Notes under the pieces: generated by a model | What the model was told of the DNA's origin: nothing | The model's database searches: none | Seen by the model: only the letters and a program-made list of their open reading frames with translations | Shown here: one piece after another, positions 1 to 8,302 of the stretch | How the letters are laid out: each line of letters opens with the position of its first letter | Position numbering within the stretch: the first letter of the stretch is position 1 | Program-made: the position numbers and the translations under genes | From: Christensenella massiliensis | Lineage (GTDB): Bacteria; Bacillota; Clostridia; Christensenellales; Christensenellaceae | Direction of reading: 5' to 3' | NCBI GenBank assembly: GCA_900155415.1 | Contig: LT700187.1 | Span: forward strand, 992,001 to 1,056,000 | DNA: 64,000 bases

Positions 1-862
1 TCAGCTCCTCCGTCTGCGGGATATGGTCGAATGAAACGATGTGCAGCCTGCGCCCCGGCAGGAAAGACTGCACCGCGCGGCAAACGCCATAAATGCCTGC
101 CGCCACGAGGAAGATCGTATCGATCTCCGGATGGTCGGTCAGCATTTTGCGCGTGCTTTCAAAGCCGATCATATCGTCGTCCTGCGTTTCCATAATGGAA
201 AGGAACCGGAATTTGGGATATTTTTTATACATCACGTCCAAAAAGCCGTCGATACGCTGCTTGTGGCCGAGGATATGCACAGAGCCGATGAGGATACCGA
301 CATTTGCGACACCGCCCGTCATCAGGCCCAGCATGCCGCAGGCGATGCGTCCGCCCTCGAAATAGTCGCTGCCTACATAGCATAGGCGGCGGCAGTTTTC
401 GATGTCCGTATTGAGTGTATAGACCTGAACGCCCCGCGCGGCCAGCTCGTTTATCTTTCCGGCGACCTCCGGGGTATTGATGGGGTTGAAGATCAGCGCG
501 CTCGAATCGGCTCCCATTTCGGTCAGCGCAGTGATCTGCGCGTCCACATCGTAGCCCTTTAAGGTGCGCAGGACGACCTTTACGCCGTAATCGTGGAGCT
601 CGCGCTCCGCCGCATGCACACCGCTGATGACCTCGGAAAAGAACGGGTTGCCCTCGCTTGCGAGAAGCACGCTGATGATATAGGATTTTTTCCGCGCGGC
701 GAGCGCCTTGCCCGCCCGGTTCGGCTTATAGCCTACCTGCTCGGCAATGCTGCGCACGAGCCGCTCCTTTTCGGGGGAAACATGCCCGCGCCCGTTAAGT
801 ACGCGGTCTACTGTTCCGCGCGAAACGCCGCTCAGTTCGGATATTTGTTTGATCGTTGCCAT
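1..862 (-). CDS. LacI/GalR-family transcriptional regulator (3' end outside window)
   Basis: Sugar-responsive repressor, about 287 residues present of a usual 330, C-terminus lost at the window edge. The minus-strand product opens MATIKQISELSGVSRGTVD, the LacI helix-turn-helix, then the hinge (about 45-55) and a periplasmic-binding-protein-like effector domain starting near SYIISVLLASEGNPFF. The RGTVDRVLNGRG recognition-helix variant is typical of one LacI subgroup. ATG at 862 has GAGG seven bases upstream; no other in-frame start fits. It is divergent from the DUF4867/isomerase operon, and a TTGACA-17-TATCAT promoter with a palindromic operator lies in front of it, so autoregulation is likely. 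Effector unknown; a sugar related to the adjacent isomerase substrate is inferred. Confidence 0.93.
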   Translation of the reverse strand, partial: MATIKQISELSGVSRGTVDRVLNGRGHVSPEKERLVRSIAEQVGYKPNRAGKALAARKKSYIISVLLASEGNPFFSEVISGVHAAERELHDYGVKVVLRTLKGYDVDAQITALTEMGADSSALIFNPINTPEVAGKINELAARGVQVYTLNTDIENCRRLCYVGSDYFEGGRIACGMLGLMTGGVANVGILIGSVHILGHKQRIDGFLDVMYKKYPKFRFLSIMETQDDDMIGFESTRKMLTDHPEIDTIFLVAAGIYGVCRAVQSFLPGRRLHIVSFDHIPQTEEL

Positions 863-896
863 GATTGCCTCACATTCGGTTTGAATACAAGTTCTG

Positions 897-910
897 TGTG
901 CTCGTGCACA
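897..910. promoter_or_regulatory. LacI-type operator, copy 1 (regulator side)
   Basis: TGTGCTCGTGCACA, a near-perfect palindrome with the central CG typical of LacI-family sites. It lies 14 bases downstream of the -10 box of the regulator's own promoter (TATCAT, 930-925). It is the exact reverse complement of the site at 1023-1036. Confidence 0.75.
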
Positions 911-924
911 TGTTGTATGGTTTT

Positions 925-953
925 ATGATAAAGCCTCGCGGGGATACTGTCAA
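925..953 (-). promoter_or_regulatory. Promoter of the LacI gene
   Basis: On the minus strand: -35 TTGACA (953-948), 17-base spacer, -10 TATCAT (930-925). Divergent from the promoter at 981-1009. Confidence 0.8.
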
Positions 954-980
954 CTGTCTTTCACGGCAAAGAAAAAAACG

Positions 981-1009
981 TTGACTGCGGCGCGATACGG
1001 TGGTATTCT
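981..1009 (+). promoter_or_regulatory. Promoter of the DUF4867/isomerase operon
   Basis: TTGACT at 981-986, 17-base spacer, TATTCT at 1004-1009. The operator at 1023-1036 lies 13 bases downstream, mirroring the divergent promoter. Confidence 0.8.
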
Positions 1010-1022
1010 TAAAGCAAAAGCG

Positions 1023-1036
1023 TGTGCACGAGCACA
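1023..1036. promoter_or_regulatory. LacI-type operator, copy 2 (operon side)
   Basis: TGTGCACGAGCACA within the longer inverted repeat GTGTGC-ACGA-GCACAC (1022-1037). Same sequence as copy 1 on the other strand; a third, one-mismatch copy lies at 13249-13262. Confidence 0.78.
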
Positions 1037-1085
1037 CATCTGTATTTATGATCCAATAGAAAAATAGATCCAAGGGGGAATTGTG

Positions 1086-1706
1086 ATGGAGATTCAAGCG
1101 GTCACCTCGCCGGCGTTCCGGAAGTACGGAAGGATCGTCGGGGGGATTGATTTTACGGAGCTTTTGGAAGCGATGAAAGCTACTCCCACACCGGACGGCG
1201 TAGTCTATGAGCCGAGCGTTCCGGAATTGGAGGCTGTGGGGGTATTTGAGGCACTGCGCGACCGTGTATACGGTGGCCTGCCCATTCAGATCGGCTACTG
1301 CAACGGGGACAACCATATGCTGAACGCAGTGGAATATCACCGGTCGAGCGAGATCAACGTCGCATGCACGGATATGATACTGCTCATTGGAATGCAGCAG
1401 GATATCGACCCGGATACGTTTGAATACGATACGTCCAAAATGGAGGCGTTCCTCGTGCCCGCGGGCACAGCCGTCGAGGTATACGCGACGACGCTGCACT
1501 ATGCGCCGATCAGCTCGGACGGAAAATTCCGCGTGGTAGTCGTGCTGCCGAAGGAAACGAACGAGCCGCTGACGTTCACGCCCGGAAAAGAGGGAGAGGA
1601 CGCGCTGCTGTTCGCGCGGAACAAGTGGCTGATCGCACACCCGGAAAGCGGGCTGGAAAAAGACGGCGCGTTCATCGGGCTCAAAGGGGAAAACATTACG
1701 ATATAA
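1086..1706 (+). CDS. DUF4867 family protein (cupin-like, sugar-operon associated)
   Basis: A 206-residue soluble protein resembling the DUF4867 family, found beside sugar isomerases in Firmicutes. The reaction is unknown to me. The pattern of a central beta-rich segment (FLVPAGTAVEVYATTLHYAP, about 125-144) with a histidine in LHYAP suggests a cupin-like fold, as in ureidoglycolate lyase-type enzymes; this is inference. ATG 1086 is preferred over the in-frame GTG at 1083 because AGGGGG (1073-1078) is 7 bases before the ATG. First gene of an operon with the isomerase 25 bases downstream, under the divergent LacI regulator. Confidence 0.75.
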   Translation: MEIQAVTSPAFRKYGRIVGGIDFTELLEAMKATPTPDGVVYEPSVPELEAVGVFEALRDRVYGGLPIQIGYCNGDNHMLNAVEYHRSSEINVACTDMILLIGMQQDIDPDTFEYDTSKMEAFLVPAGTAVEVYATTLHYAPISSDGKFRVVVVLPKETNEPLTFTPGKEGEDALLFARNKWLIAHPESGLEKDGAFIGLKGENITI

Positions 1707-1731
1707 TCAATTTTAAATGGAGGTCAAAGTT

Positions 1732-3222
1732 ATGAACAACATTCCTGAAGTAAAATTAGGCGTGATCGCGGTGAGCCGCGACTGCTTCGTGATCTCGCTG
1801 TCCGAACGCCGCCGCGCCGCGGTAAAAGAGGCGTGCGGAAAGAAAGGTATCGACCTTTTTGAAGCGAAGACAACGGTGGAAAACGAAACCGACATGCTGA
1901 AGGCCGTAGAGGAAGTGAAAGCGGCAGGCTGCAACGCGCTGCTCGTGTTCCTCGGAAACTTCGGCCCGGAAACGCCGGAAACGCTGATCGCAAAATATTT
2001 CGACGGCCCGGTGATGTATGCGGCGGCAGCTGAGGAAACAGGCAAAGACCTGATCAACGGACGCGGCGACGCATATTGCGGCATGCTCAACTGCTCGTAT
2101 AACCTCGGCCTGCGCAACTTAAAGGCATATATCCCGGAATATCCGGTCGGCACGGCGGAGGAGGTCGCGGATATGATCGCGGACTTCATTCCGGTGGCGC
2201 GTGTGCTGATCGGTCTTTCCAACCTTAAGATCATCACGTTCGGGCCGCGCCCGCAGGACTTCTTCGCCTGCAACGCGCCCATCAAGCCGCTGTATGACCT
2301 CGGCGTAGAGGTGCAGGAAAATTCCGAGCTCGACCTGCTGGTGGCCTACCGCGCGCATAAAGACGACCCGCGCATCGCGGACGTTGTGGCGGATATGGCG
2401 AACGAGCTTGGCATGGAGGGGAACCAATATCCAGACCTGCTGCCCCGCATGGCGCAGTTTGAGCTTACGCTGCTCGACTGGGCGGAGCAGAACAAGGGCG
2501 CGCGCAAATATGTCGCGTTTGCAGACAAATGCTGGCCGGCATTCCCGTCGGAATTCGGCTTCGAGCCCTGCTATGTAAACAGCCGTCTTGCTTCAAGGGG
2601 CATCCCGGTGGCGTGCGAGGTGGACATCTACGGCGCGCTTTCCGAATATATCGGCGCGTGCATCACGGGCGACGCGGTGACGCTGCTCGACATCAACAAC
2701 TCCGTTCCGCGCGACCTTTATGAAGAGGACATCAAGGGTAAGTATGATTACACGCTCAAGGATACGTTTATGGGCTTCCACTGCGGCAACACGCCGTTCT
2801 GCAAGCTTGCAAAGGGCGCGGCTGTAAAATATCAGCTGATCCAGAACCGCCTGCTTGAAAACGGCGGCGAGCCGGACTTCACGCGCGGCACGCTCGAGGG
2901 CGACATCGCCGCAGGACAGATCACGTTCTTCCGTTTGCAGAGTGCGGCGGACGGTACGCTGCACAGCTATATCGCGCAGGGCGAGGTGCTTCCGGTGGCG
3001 ACGCGTTCGTTTGGCGGCATTGGCATTTTCGCCATTCCGGAGATGGGACGCTTCTACCGCCATGTGTTGATCGAAAAGAACTATCCGCATCATGGCGCGG
3101 TCGCGTTCGGCCACGTCGGCAAGGCGCTCCACAGCATTTTCCGCTATCTCGGCGTGAAAGACATCATGTTCAATCAGCCGAAAGGCATGCTGTATCCGAC
3201 GGAAAACCCGTTTGCGGAATAA
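1732..3222 (+). CDS. L-fucose/L-arabinose isomerase family protein
   Basis: Predicted aldose-ketose isomerase of the FucI/AraA superfamily, 496 residues. The N-terminal half is Rossmann-like (KLGVIAVSRDCFVISLSERR), the middle holds LIGLSNLKIITFGPRPQDF, and the C-terminal third carries the fucose-isomerase C-terminal pattern (ITGDAVTLLDINNS, GFHCGNTPFCKL, ending HHGAVAFGHVGKAL). Acidic and histidine metal ligands are probably among these but I cannot assign them one by one. Start ATG 1732 has GGAGG (1719-1723) eight bases upstream; the upstream in-frame ATG at 1717 overlaps that site. Substrate is uncertain, since this family covers fucose, arabinose and unrelated sugars. Co-transcribed with the DUF4867 gene. 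Confidence 0.85.
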   Translation: MNNIPEVKLGVIAVSRDCFVISLSERRRAAVKEACGKKGIDLFEAKTTVENETDMLKAVEEVKAAGCNALLVFLGNFGPETPETLIAKYFDGPVMYAAAAEETGKDLINGRGDAYCGMLNCSYNLGLRNLKAYIPEYPVGTAEEVADMIADFIPVARVLIGLSNLKIITFGPRPQDFFACNAPIKPLYDLGVEVQENSELDLLVAYRAHKDDPRIADVVADMANELGMEGNQYPDLLPRMAQFELTLLDWAEQNKGARKYVAFADKCWPAFPSEFGFEPCYVNSRLASRGIPVACEVDIYGALSEYIGACITGDAVTLLDINNSVPRDLYEEDIKGKYDYTLKDTFMGFHCGNTPFCKLAKGAAVKYQLIQNRLLENGGEPDFTRGTLEGDIAAGQITFFRLQSAADGTLHSYIAQGEVLPVATRSFGGIGIFAIPEMGRFYRHVLIEKNYPHHGAVAFGHVGKALHSIFRYLGVKDIMFNQPKGMLYPTENPFAE

Positions 3223-3234
3223 GAAAAAGCTTGC

Positions 3235-3263
3235 AAAAGGCCCTGCAATGCAGGGCCTTTTTT
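3235..3263 (+). terminator. Intrinsic terminator of the isomerase operon
   Basis: Stem AAGGCCCTGC / GCAGGGCCTT with an AAT loop followed by a T run. Confidence 0.9.
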
Positions 3264-3327
3264 GTGAGGGGAAAAAAGGTTGTCGGGGAACTGTCGTATA
3301 GACGTCATGGGAATGGTAGCGTTTTTG

Positions 3328-3336
3328 TGATAGAAT
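3328..3336 (+). promoter_or_regulatory. Extended -10 promoter
   Basis: TGATAGAAT (TG-n-TAGAAT) with no good -35. It would start transcripts just upstream of the hairpin at 3371-3397 and the gene at 3430. Confidence 0.45.
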
Positions 3337-3370
3337 AGTAATGTGGAAGCAGTGGGGGAACACTGCCAAA

Positions 3371-3400
3371 AGAGACCGGAAGCATTCGGTCTCTTTTGTT
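3371..3400 (+). terminator. Terminator-like hairpin in the 5' leader (possible attenuator)
   Basis: AGAGACCG (3371-3378) pairs with CGGTCTCT (3387-3394) and is followed by TTTTGTT. It lies between the candidate promoter and the start codon at 3430, so it could attenuate transcription; it could also simply be a second terminator. Confidence 0.5.
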
Positions 3401-3429
3401 ATGCAGAAAAAAGGAAAGGAGCAAACAGG

Positions 3430-5697
3430 ATGAAAAAGGCGAAGAAAAGGAATTGGTATGAGGAGCAGAAGGAGAGGAGGGAAAGAGAACAGCGGGAAAA
3501 AGAGGCGCGGGAGCAGCGGAGGAAAGCGGCGCAAAGGAGAAGAGCGGAGCAGGCCGGAACGGGGAACGGATATGCGGGGGTGGAAAAAAAGACGGCCGAA
3601 CCGTGGAAAAACACGGCCGGAACGGGGAAAAATCAAACGGACGTTGCTGCGGAAGGAGTTTTGCCGCAGGGAAAACGGATTAGAGCGGAAGCTGCTCCGA
3701 CGTGGGTGAACACGGCAGGGCCGGGAGGAGGCGCAGAGCTGTGGAAGCAGGTGAAGCTGGAGCCGGGGGAGACGGCGGCGGATTACTATGAAAAGAAACG
3801 AAAGCAGCGGGAAGCGGACAGAAAGGAAACGGACGCAGCATTCAGCCGTGCGCTGGAGGAGACGCAAAAGGAGCTGCGGGAGCAGCGGCTGGGCGTGGCA
3901 GAGGGCTTCGGGAGGAAGAAGCGGTACAACCGGAACTATGAGGACCTGTTCGGGCTGCCGGAGGGAGGAGACTTCCGGAGCCGGGTTGAGGGAACGCGCG
4001 GATGGGATAAGCTGAACGGGAGCGAGCAGTATGATAGAATGGTGTATATACAGGAGGAATTGGAGAGGCGGAAAAAAGAACGGGAAAAGGAAGAAGAAAT
4101 AGGGTATAATACGATCAACGGGAGAAATAAACAGCCGGATGTATGGAACGGGCAGCGGCCGTCGCGGACGATGGAGCTTATAACGGAGAAGCCGCAGGGA
4201 GGAGCCGGAAGAGAAACGGCGGATGCGGTATGGAGCGGCCCGGCGATCGTCAGGCGGCCGGAGGAAATCCCGGAGGACGTATGGAACGGGCTCGACTGGC
4301 GCGGGCGGTTAAGCGCGGCCGGCAGGATAGAGGGGGCAAAGCAACGGGAGGCATGGATCGCAGGAGAGCGGGAGGCGGCAAACCAGCCGACAACCGGCAG
4401 GGCAGGCGCGGAGCTTCTGATGGCAGATGTGAATGAGGAGCAGGCGAACGGTCTGAACAAGACGAATTTCCAGACGTCCGGCTTGCGGCAGGCAAATCCG
4501 GCTGTTCAGACGGTTTCCGCTTCCGGTGTATGGACAGAATTGCCGGAGGTATTCGATTCGTATGACGATCTTAAGAAGCTGGCGCCGGACGGCGTTTTGG
4601 CAGGACTGATGAGCGCGGGCCTCACCGAGGACGCATGGAACAGCATGGCGCCGGAAGAACAGGAGGCGGTTCTCGCGCCGTGGGTGGAGGGCGGCCCGGG
4701 CCGGGAAGATTTGTCGCCGGGGGCGCAGGAGGTCGTAACCAAAATTGAAAACACAATGATGGAAATCATGAATGATGAGGAGAAGCGCGGGCAAGTGCTC
4801 GGCGGGCTGGGAACAGCCGCGAATGTCGCGGGCGTAATGGGAGCGCTCGGCGGGCCATTGACGGACGCGGCCAGCCAGAAAGCAGCGGAAAGGATCGTGC
4901 AGGAGGCGCTGAAAGGAACGGAGTTTGACGGCGAGCTTTCACCGGAGCAGCTGCGGGATATTTCACAGGGCATAAACGCATTTTTTGACATCCGCGTGGA
5001 CGAGGACGGCGTCTGGCATTCGACAGGCAATGGAATTGCCCACCGAAAGGGCGGATATGCGCCGGTGATGGACGACGTGGCGGAGAACATACTGGGCTTC
5101 GACCTGAATTCGGGCACGGTGGATTTTACGGTAACGAATGAAAAGGGAGAGGAACAAGCCTACCAACTGCGCGGCTGGAGCGGCAGCTACGGCGATCTGC
5201 TGGGGGGTGAGTTCGGCATCTATGAGAAAAATAGTGACGGTGAATGGGTAGAGTCGAGTGACGACCGTTTCAACGTAGAGCTGACGCTGGAGGACAAGGA
5301 CGGGCACAAGCTGTTCAGCTATGGGCAGGAGGACGCGAAGTTCTGGCAATACGCGGCGATGCACCCGGAGGACATGCCCGAATTGATGGTGCAGGAGGGC
5401 TACGCGAAAAATGAAGAGGAAGCGCGCGCGATTGTGGACAAGCTGAACGCGGGCGACGTCGTGGTGCGGGGGCGCATCATTGGGAATGGAGACACGGACG
5501 AGTCTTATCTCCGGGCAATGGAGGATGGGATCCGTGCGCAGAACGCGGAGAAAGCAAAGGGAGCGTTCTGGAGCCCGCTTGGCTATATGATGACGGAGGC
5601 GGAGCAGATCAAAACATCCGGGCGGGGACATACGGATGACGGCAGGCCGTACATCGACGTCAGCCTGAATTCACCGTGGTACAGAGGAGGAAACTGA
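3430..5697 (+). CDS. Large charged protein with DUF4474-like C-terminal domain
   Basis: A 755-residue protein of unknown function. Residues 1-40 are almost entirely K/R/E (predicted coiled coil). Residues 40-400 are low-complexity and hydrophilic, with recurring tryptophan motifs such as PWKNTAGTG, PTWVNTAGPG, DVWNGQ and DVWNGLD. A small glycine/alanine-rich segment lies near 460-480. Residues about 514-696 resemble DUF4474: a GYAPVMDDVAENILGFDL segment, then LRGWSGSYGDLLGGEFGIYEK. No signal peptide or clear membrane span. ATG 3430 has AAAGGAG eight bases upstream; the upstream ATG at 3343 would run through the hairpin. The lipoprotein gene follows after 2 bases, so they are probably co-translated. 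A cytoplasmic or scaffold role is possible; no function is claimed. Confidence 0.7.
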   Translation: MKKAKKRNWYEEQKERREREQREKEAREQRRKAAQRRRAEQAGTGNGYAGVEKKTAEPWKNTAGTGKNQTDVAAEGVLPQGKRIRAEAAPTWVNTAGPGGGAELWKQVKLEPGETAADYYEKKRKQREADRKETDAAFSRALEETQKELREQRLGVAEGFGRKKRYNRNYEDLFGLPEGGDFRSRVEGTRGWDKLNGSEQYDRMVYIQEELERRKKEREKEEEIGYNTINGRNKQPDVWNGQRPSRTMELITEKPQGGAGRETADAVWSGPAIVRRPEEIPEDVWNGLDWRGRLSAAGRIEGAKQREAWIAGEREAANQPTTGRAGAELLMADVNEEQANGLNKTNFQTSGLRQANPAVQTVSASGVWTELPEVFDSYDDLKKLAPDGVLAGLMSAGLTEDAWNSMAPEEQEAVLAPWVEGGPGREDLSPGAQEVVTKIENTMMEIMNDEEKRGQVLGGLGTAANVAGVMGALGGPLTDAASQKAAERIVQEALKGTEFDGELSPEQLRDISQGINAFFDIRVDEDGVWHSTGNGIAHRKGGYAPVMDDVAENILGFDLNSGTVDFTVTNEKGEEQAYQLRGWSGSYGDLLGGEFGIYEKNSDGEWVESSDDRFNVELTLEDKDGHKLFSYGQEDAKFWQYAAMHPEDMPELMVQEGYAKNEEEARAIVDKLNAGDVVVRGRIIGNGDTDESYLRAMEDGIRAQNAEKAKGAFWSPLGYMMTEAEQIKTSGRGHTDDGRPYIDVSLNSPWYRGGN

Positions 5698-5699
5698 AG

Positions 5700-6374
5700 A
5701 TGAAAAGGATTTTAGCGGCAGTGACAGTAGTGGCGCTGTGCATGGCGTTCGTGGGGTGCGGAGGAATCTTTCTTTCAAAAAACGATAAGGAAAAATTCTA
5801 TGTTACGGATCCAAGCCTGCATGTATTGGAGGATATGGACGAGTTTGGGGTATATGAGGATGGCAAAGCCATCCTCACGGCGGAAGAAATGGAAAATGGA
5901 GGAGGATTTAATTTTGGTAATCCCTACTCCGAATATTTTGGAGGAAGCTATACAGGAGAACCGTATGACTTCCGCGGAAGAAATATTACGACGAAGCGGG
6001 GGATCGGCATTGGGAGCACGATGGAGGAAGTGATAGAAGCCTACCCGGATGTTGCATGTATCCTTGCGCCGGATAAGACAAAATCAACACCAGATAATGC
6101 ACCGTATATTTTTGATATTTCCCCCGCACAGGTGGAATACAGGATACGCGACTATGAAGATGAAGAACCATATTTTAGAATAGAGCGGTATGAAACAAAG
6201 GACGGGGAGCTATTGAGCAGTGCTGGTTATTACGACTATATTTATGATAACGATTTATCACGGTATTATGTTTACGATCATGAGGAGGAGTATTTTAAAT
6301 CCGAATGGGCTTTAAATTTTCATATAAAAGATGGGGTTGTATCCATGTTGGGAATTTCGGTTGATTTATATTGA
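5700..6374 (+). CDS. Lipoprotein, paralogue A of a tandem pair
   Basis: Secreted lipoprotein, 224 residues. The signal peptide MKRILAAVTVVALCMAFVGC ends in a lipobox (FVGC) with cysteine 20. The mature part carries an RGIGIGSTMEEVIEAYPDV segment, reminiscent of the GxxxGMSKxEVxxxYG motif seen in SmpA-like and other small envelope lipoproteins. Function unknown. AGGAGG lies at 5685-5690, inside the end of the preceding gene. It shares long near-identical DNA blocks with the next gene, showing a recent tandem duplication. Confidence 0.85.
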   Translation: MKRILAAVTVVALCMAFVGCGGIFLSKNDKEKFYVTDPSLHVLEDMDEFGVYEDGKAILTAEEMENGGGFNFGNPYSEYFGGSYTGEPYDFRGRNITTKRGIGIGSTMEEVIEAYPDVACILAPDKTKSTPDNAPYIFDISPAQVEYRIRDYEDEEPYFRIERYETKDGELLSSAGYYDYIYDNDLSRYYVYDHEEEYFKSEWALNFHIKDGVVSMLGISVDLY

Positions 6375-6393
6375 AACGGAAAGCGAACTGAAG

Positions 6394-7074
6394 ATGAAAA
6401 GGATTTTAGCGGCAGTGACAGTAGGGGCGCTATGCATGGCGCTCGTGGGATGCGGAGCACTCTCCGGCATCGGAGCGATGCTTGTAGGAAATGGTGAAAG
6501 AAGTAATTTTATCGTAGATCCGAGCCTGCATGTATTGGAGGATATGGACGAGTTTGGGGTATATGAGGATGGCAAAGCCATCCTCATGCCGGAAGAAATG
6601 GGAGACGGAATGGACATAGGGATTGCTTTTAATAAACCCTATTCAGGTTATTTTGGGAAATATTACACAGGAAAAGAATATGACTTCCGTGGGCGGGATA
6701 TTACGACGAAGCGGGGGATCGGCATTGGGAGCACGATGGAGGAAGTGATAGAAGCCTACCCGGATGTTGCAATAGGACTCCGACGAGAAAACGGGGAGCT
6801 TCCCTATATCTGCGATATTTCCGCAGCGCAGGCGGAATACAGGATACGCGACTATGAAGATGAAGAACCATATTTTAAAATAGAGCGGTATGAGACAAGA
6901 GATGGAGAGCTATTGAGTACAGCTGGCTTTCTTGCCTATGTCTATGACAATGGATTAAGCGGAAACTATGTGGTGAATCACATGGAAGAATATTTTGAAT
7001 CTATTTGGACGATTAGCTTTACTGTGAAAGACGGCGTGATAACGCACATAGGGATTAGCAGCGAAACGCTTTAA
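6394..7074 (+). CDS. Lipoprotein, paralogue B of a tandem pair
   Basis: Secreted lipoprotein, 226 residues, paralogue of the preceding gene. Signal peptide MKRILAAVTVGALCMALVGC with lipobox LVGC. Shared blocks include VLEDMDEFGVYEDGKAIL, ITTKRGIGIGSTMEEVIEA and YRIRDYEDEEPYF. The region just after the cysteine and the C-terminus diverge, so the two copies may bind different partners. ATG 6394 was chosen because it starts the same signal peptide; the ribosome binding site is weak. An in-frame upstream ATG (6331) lies inside the preceding gene. Function unknown. Confidence 0.84.
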   Translation: MKRILAAVTVGALCMALVGCGALSGIGAMLVGNGERSNFIVDPSLHVLEDMDEFGVYEDGKAILMPEEMGDGMDIGIAFNKPYSGYFGKYYTGKEYDFRGRDITTKRGIGIGSTMEEVIEAYPDVAIGLRRENGELPYICDISAAQAEYRIRDYEDEEPYFKIERYETRDGELLSTAGFLAYVYDNGLSGNYVVNHMEEYFESIWTISFTVKDGVITHIGISSETL

Positions 7075-7094
7075 ATCGATGCGGGAAACTGAAG

Positions 7095-7292
7095 ATGAAA
7101 AGAATTTTAGCGGCAGTGACAGTAGTGGCGCTGTGCATGGCGCTCGTGGGGTGCGGGGACGCATCATTGGGAATGAAAGACACGGACGAGTCTTATTTCC
7201 GGTATAAACCGGCAAAAAAAGAACAAGGCGGCATACCTTCATGCCGCCTTTCCGTTTGCTCCCGTCAGCCCACCGCCTCATTGATGCAATAG
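7095..7292 (+). pseudogene. Chimeric third lipoprotein copy (remnant)
   Basis: Begins with the same signal peptide and lipobox (MKRILAAVTVVALCMALVGC) as the two preceding genes. Right after the cysteine the DNA switches to sequence matching the 3' part of the large gene (compare 7150-7204 with about 5466-5513: both hold GCGCATC or ACGCATC, ATTGGGAATG and ACGGACGAGTCTTAT). There it is read in another frame, giving DASLGMKDTDESYF rather than IIGNGDTDESYL. The reading frame then runs through the terminator at 7228-7256. Best explained as a recombination scar at the GTGCGGGG microhomology shared by both parents, not a working gene. Confidence 0.7.
7228..7256. terminator. Bidirectional terminator
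   Basis: AAGGCGGCAT / ATGCCGCCTT stem with loop ACCTTC. T-rich on both sides (TTTCCGTTT on plus; TTGTTCTTTTTTT on minus), serving the lipoprotein array and the minus-strand gene at 7265. Confidence 0.8.
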
Positions 7293-8125
7293 GACGCTTT
7301 TGTGAACGTAACGCCTTTTTCCGTCAGCTTTTCGGGCAGTGTGAACGTCAGCTGTGTGCTTTTTCCGGAAAGAACAGTCTCGTCTGACGAAGCGATCTGC
7401 GCACAGATGATTCCCGAATCGTCGGAAAACAGCGCGGTCACACTAATATTCTGACAGGCAAAGCTGGAATGATTCGTGATGGTAAGCGTATAGGACGTAT
7501 CCGTCACACTTTCCTCAACAGCAAGACTGTCCGAGATATCGGTACGCGAATTTGCGTTCATAGTGACGGAAACGCTTGCCGTTACGGCAGGCGGCAAATC
7601 GCCGTCATCCTTTTCCACAGGAACGATGATAGTTCCACCCGGAGCAAACTGGTAAAAGTTGTATGTCTTTTCGCCGTCCGGATAATTGACGTGGACCGTC
7701 ACCATCGGGATCGTCACATCATTTCCGTTCCGGACTTCTATGATCATGTTATTGCCGCTGATCATGGTAGGGCTGCAAGAGATCCGGTCTGCATATTCCT
7801 GTAGGGCGCGGCCTACTTCCTGTTCGTCGTAAACCGCATCGCCGTCCTCCTGCTTTACTGCGGCCTCGGGAACGATGCCCTCCTCCACGAGCTCCTGCAT
7901 CTGCTGCTGGTCAAGCGAGGGAGAGGCGGCTTCCTCTGCGGCGGGCTCCTCTGCCGGGGAAGCTGCTTCCATACCCTCCTCCACAGCCGTTCCCGCAGCC
8001 GTTTCAGCCGGCTCAGGCGTGCTCACGATCTCTATTTTTCCCATATCAGATATTGATACTGCACAGGCAGTCATGCAGGCCGCTGCAGCGAACAAAACGG
8101 CGGCCAGTGCAACCAATTTCTTCAT
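7265..8125 (-). CDS. Lipoprotein with acidic linker and Ig-like C-terminus
   Basis: Secreted lipoprotein, 286 residues, function unknown. Signal peptide MKKLVALAAVLFAAAACMTAC with lipobox MTAC. Residues about 35-75 are an Ala/Glu/Pro-rich linker. From about residue 110 there are two beta-rich stretches resembling FxLYCH/Ig-like domains: NNMIIEVRNGNDVTIPMVTV and YTLTITNHSSFACQNISVT. ATG 8125 is chosen because AGGAG lies five bases upstream; the ATG at 8146 has none. A single gene between two terminator/promoter regions. Confidence 0.85.
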   Translation of the reverse strand: MKKLVALAAVLFAAAACMTACAVSISDMGKIEIVSTPEPAETAAGTAVEEGMEAASPAEEPAAEEAASPSLDQQQMQELVEEGIVPEAAVKQEDGDAVYDEQEVGRALQEYADRISCSPTMISGNNMIIEVRNGNDVTIPMVTVHVNYPDGEKTYNFYQFAPGGTIIVPVEKDDGDLPPAVTASVSVTMNANSRTDISDSLAVEESVTDTSYTLTITNHSSFACQNISVTALFSDDSGIICAQIASSDETVLSGKSTQLTFTLPEKLTEKGVTFTKASYCINEAVG

Positions 8126-8181
8126 AGCTACTCCTAATCTATTCAATAAAACGCGGAAAACCGCGCATTCTCTTCGTATGC

Positions 8182-8214
8182 ATTATAACAGATACGAAAA
8201 TTTTGTGTTACAAT
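8182..8214. promoter_or_regulatory. Divergent extended -10 promoters
   Basis: Minus strand: TGTTATAAT (TATAAT at 8187-8182) for the lipoprotein gene. Plus strand: TGTTACAAT (TACAAT at 8209-8214) for the HAD gene. Neither has a clear -35. Confidence 0.5.
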
Positions 8215-8302
8215 AGGGAATGGATTTTACAAATTATTCACGAATTCTGCATGGAAACGCCCTTCCCGGGCGGTGTTTAGGACGGAAAGGAAACGGTTAT
8301 AT

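Noticed and set aside
870-1640. Long minus-strand open frame opposite the DUF4867 gene
   Set aside because: It crosses both divergent promoters and operators, has an Arg/His-rich shadow composition, and overlaps a well-supported gene.
2593-3867. 424-codon minus-strand open frame over the isomerase terminator and the next gene
   Set aside because: Arg/Pro/Phe-rich shadow of GC-rich coding DNA, with no ribosome binding site and two real genes on the other strand.
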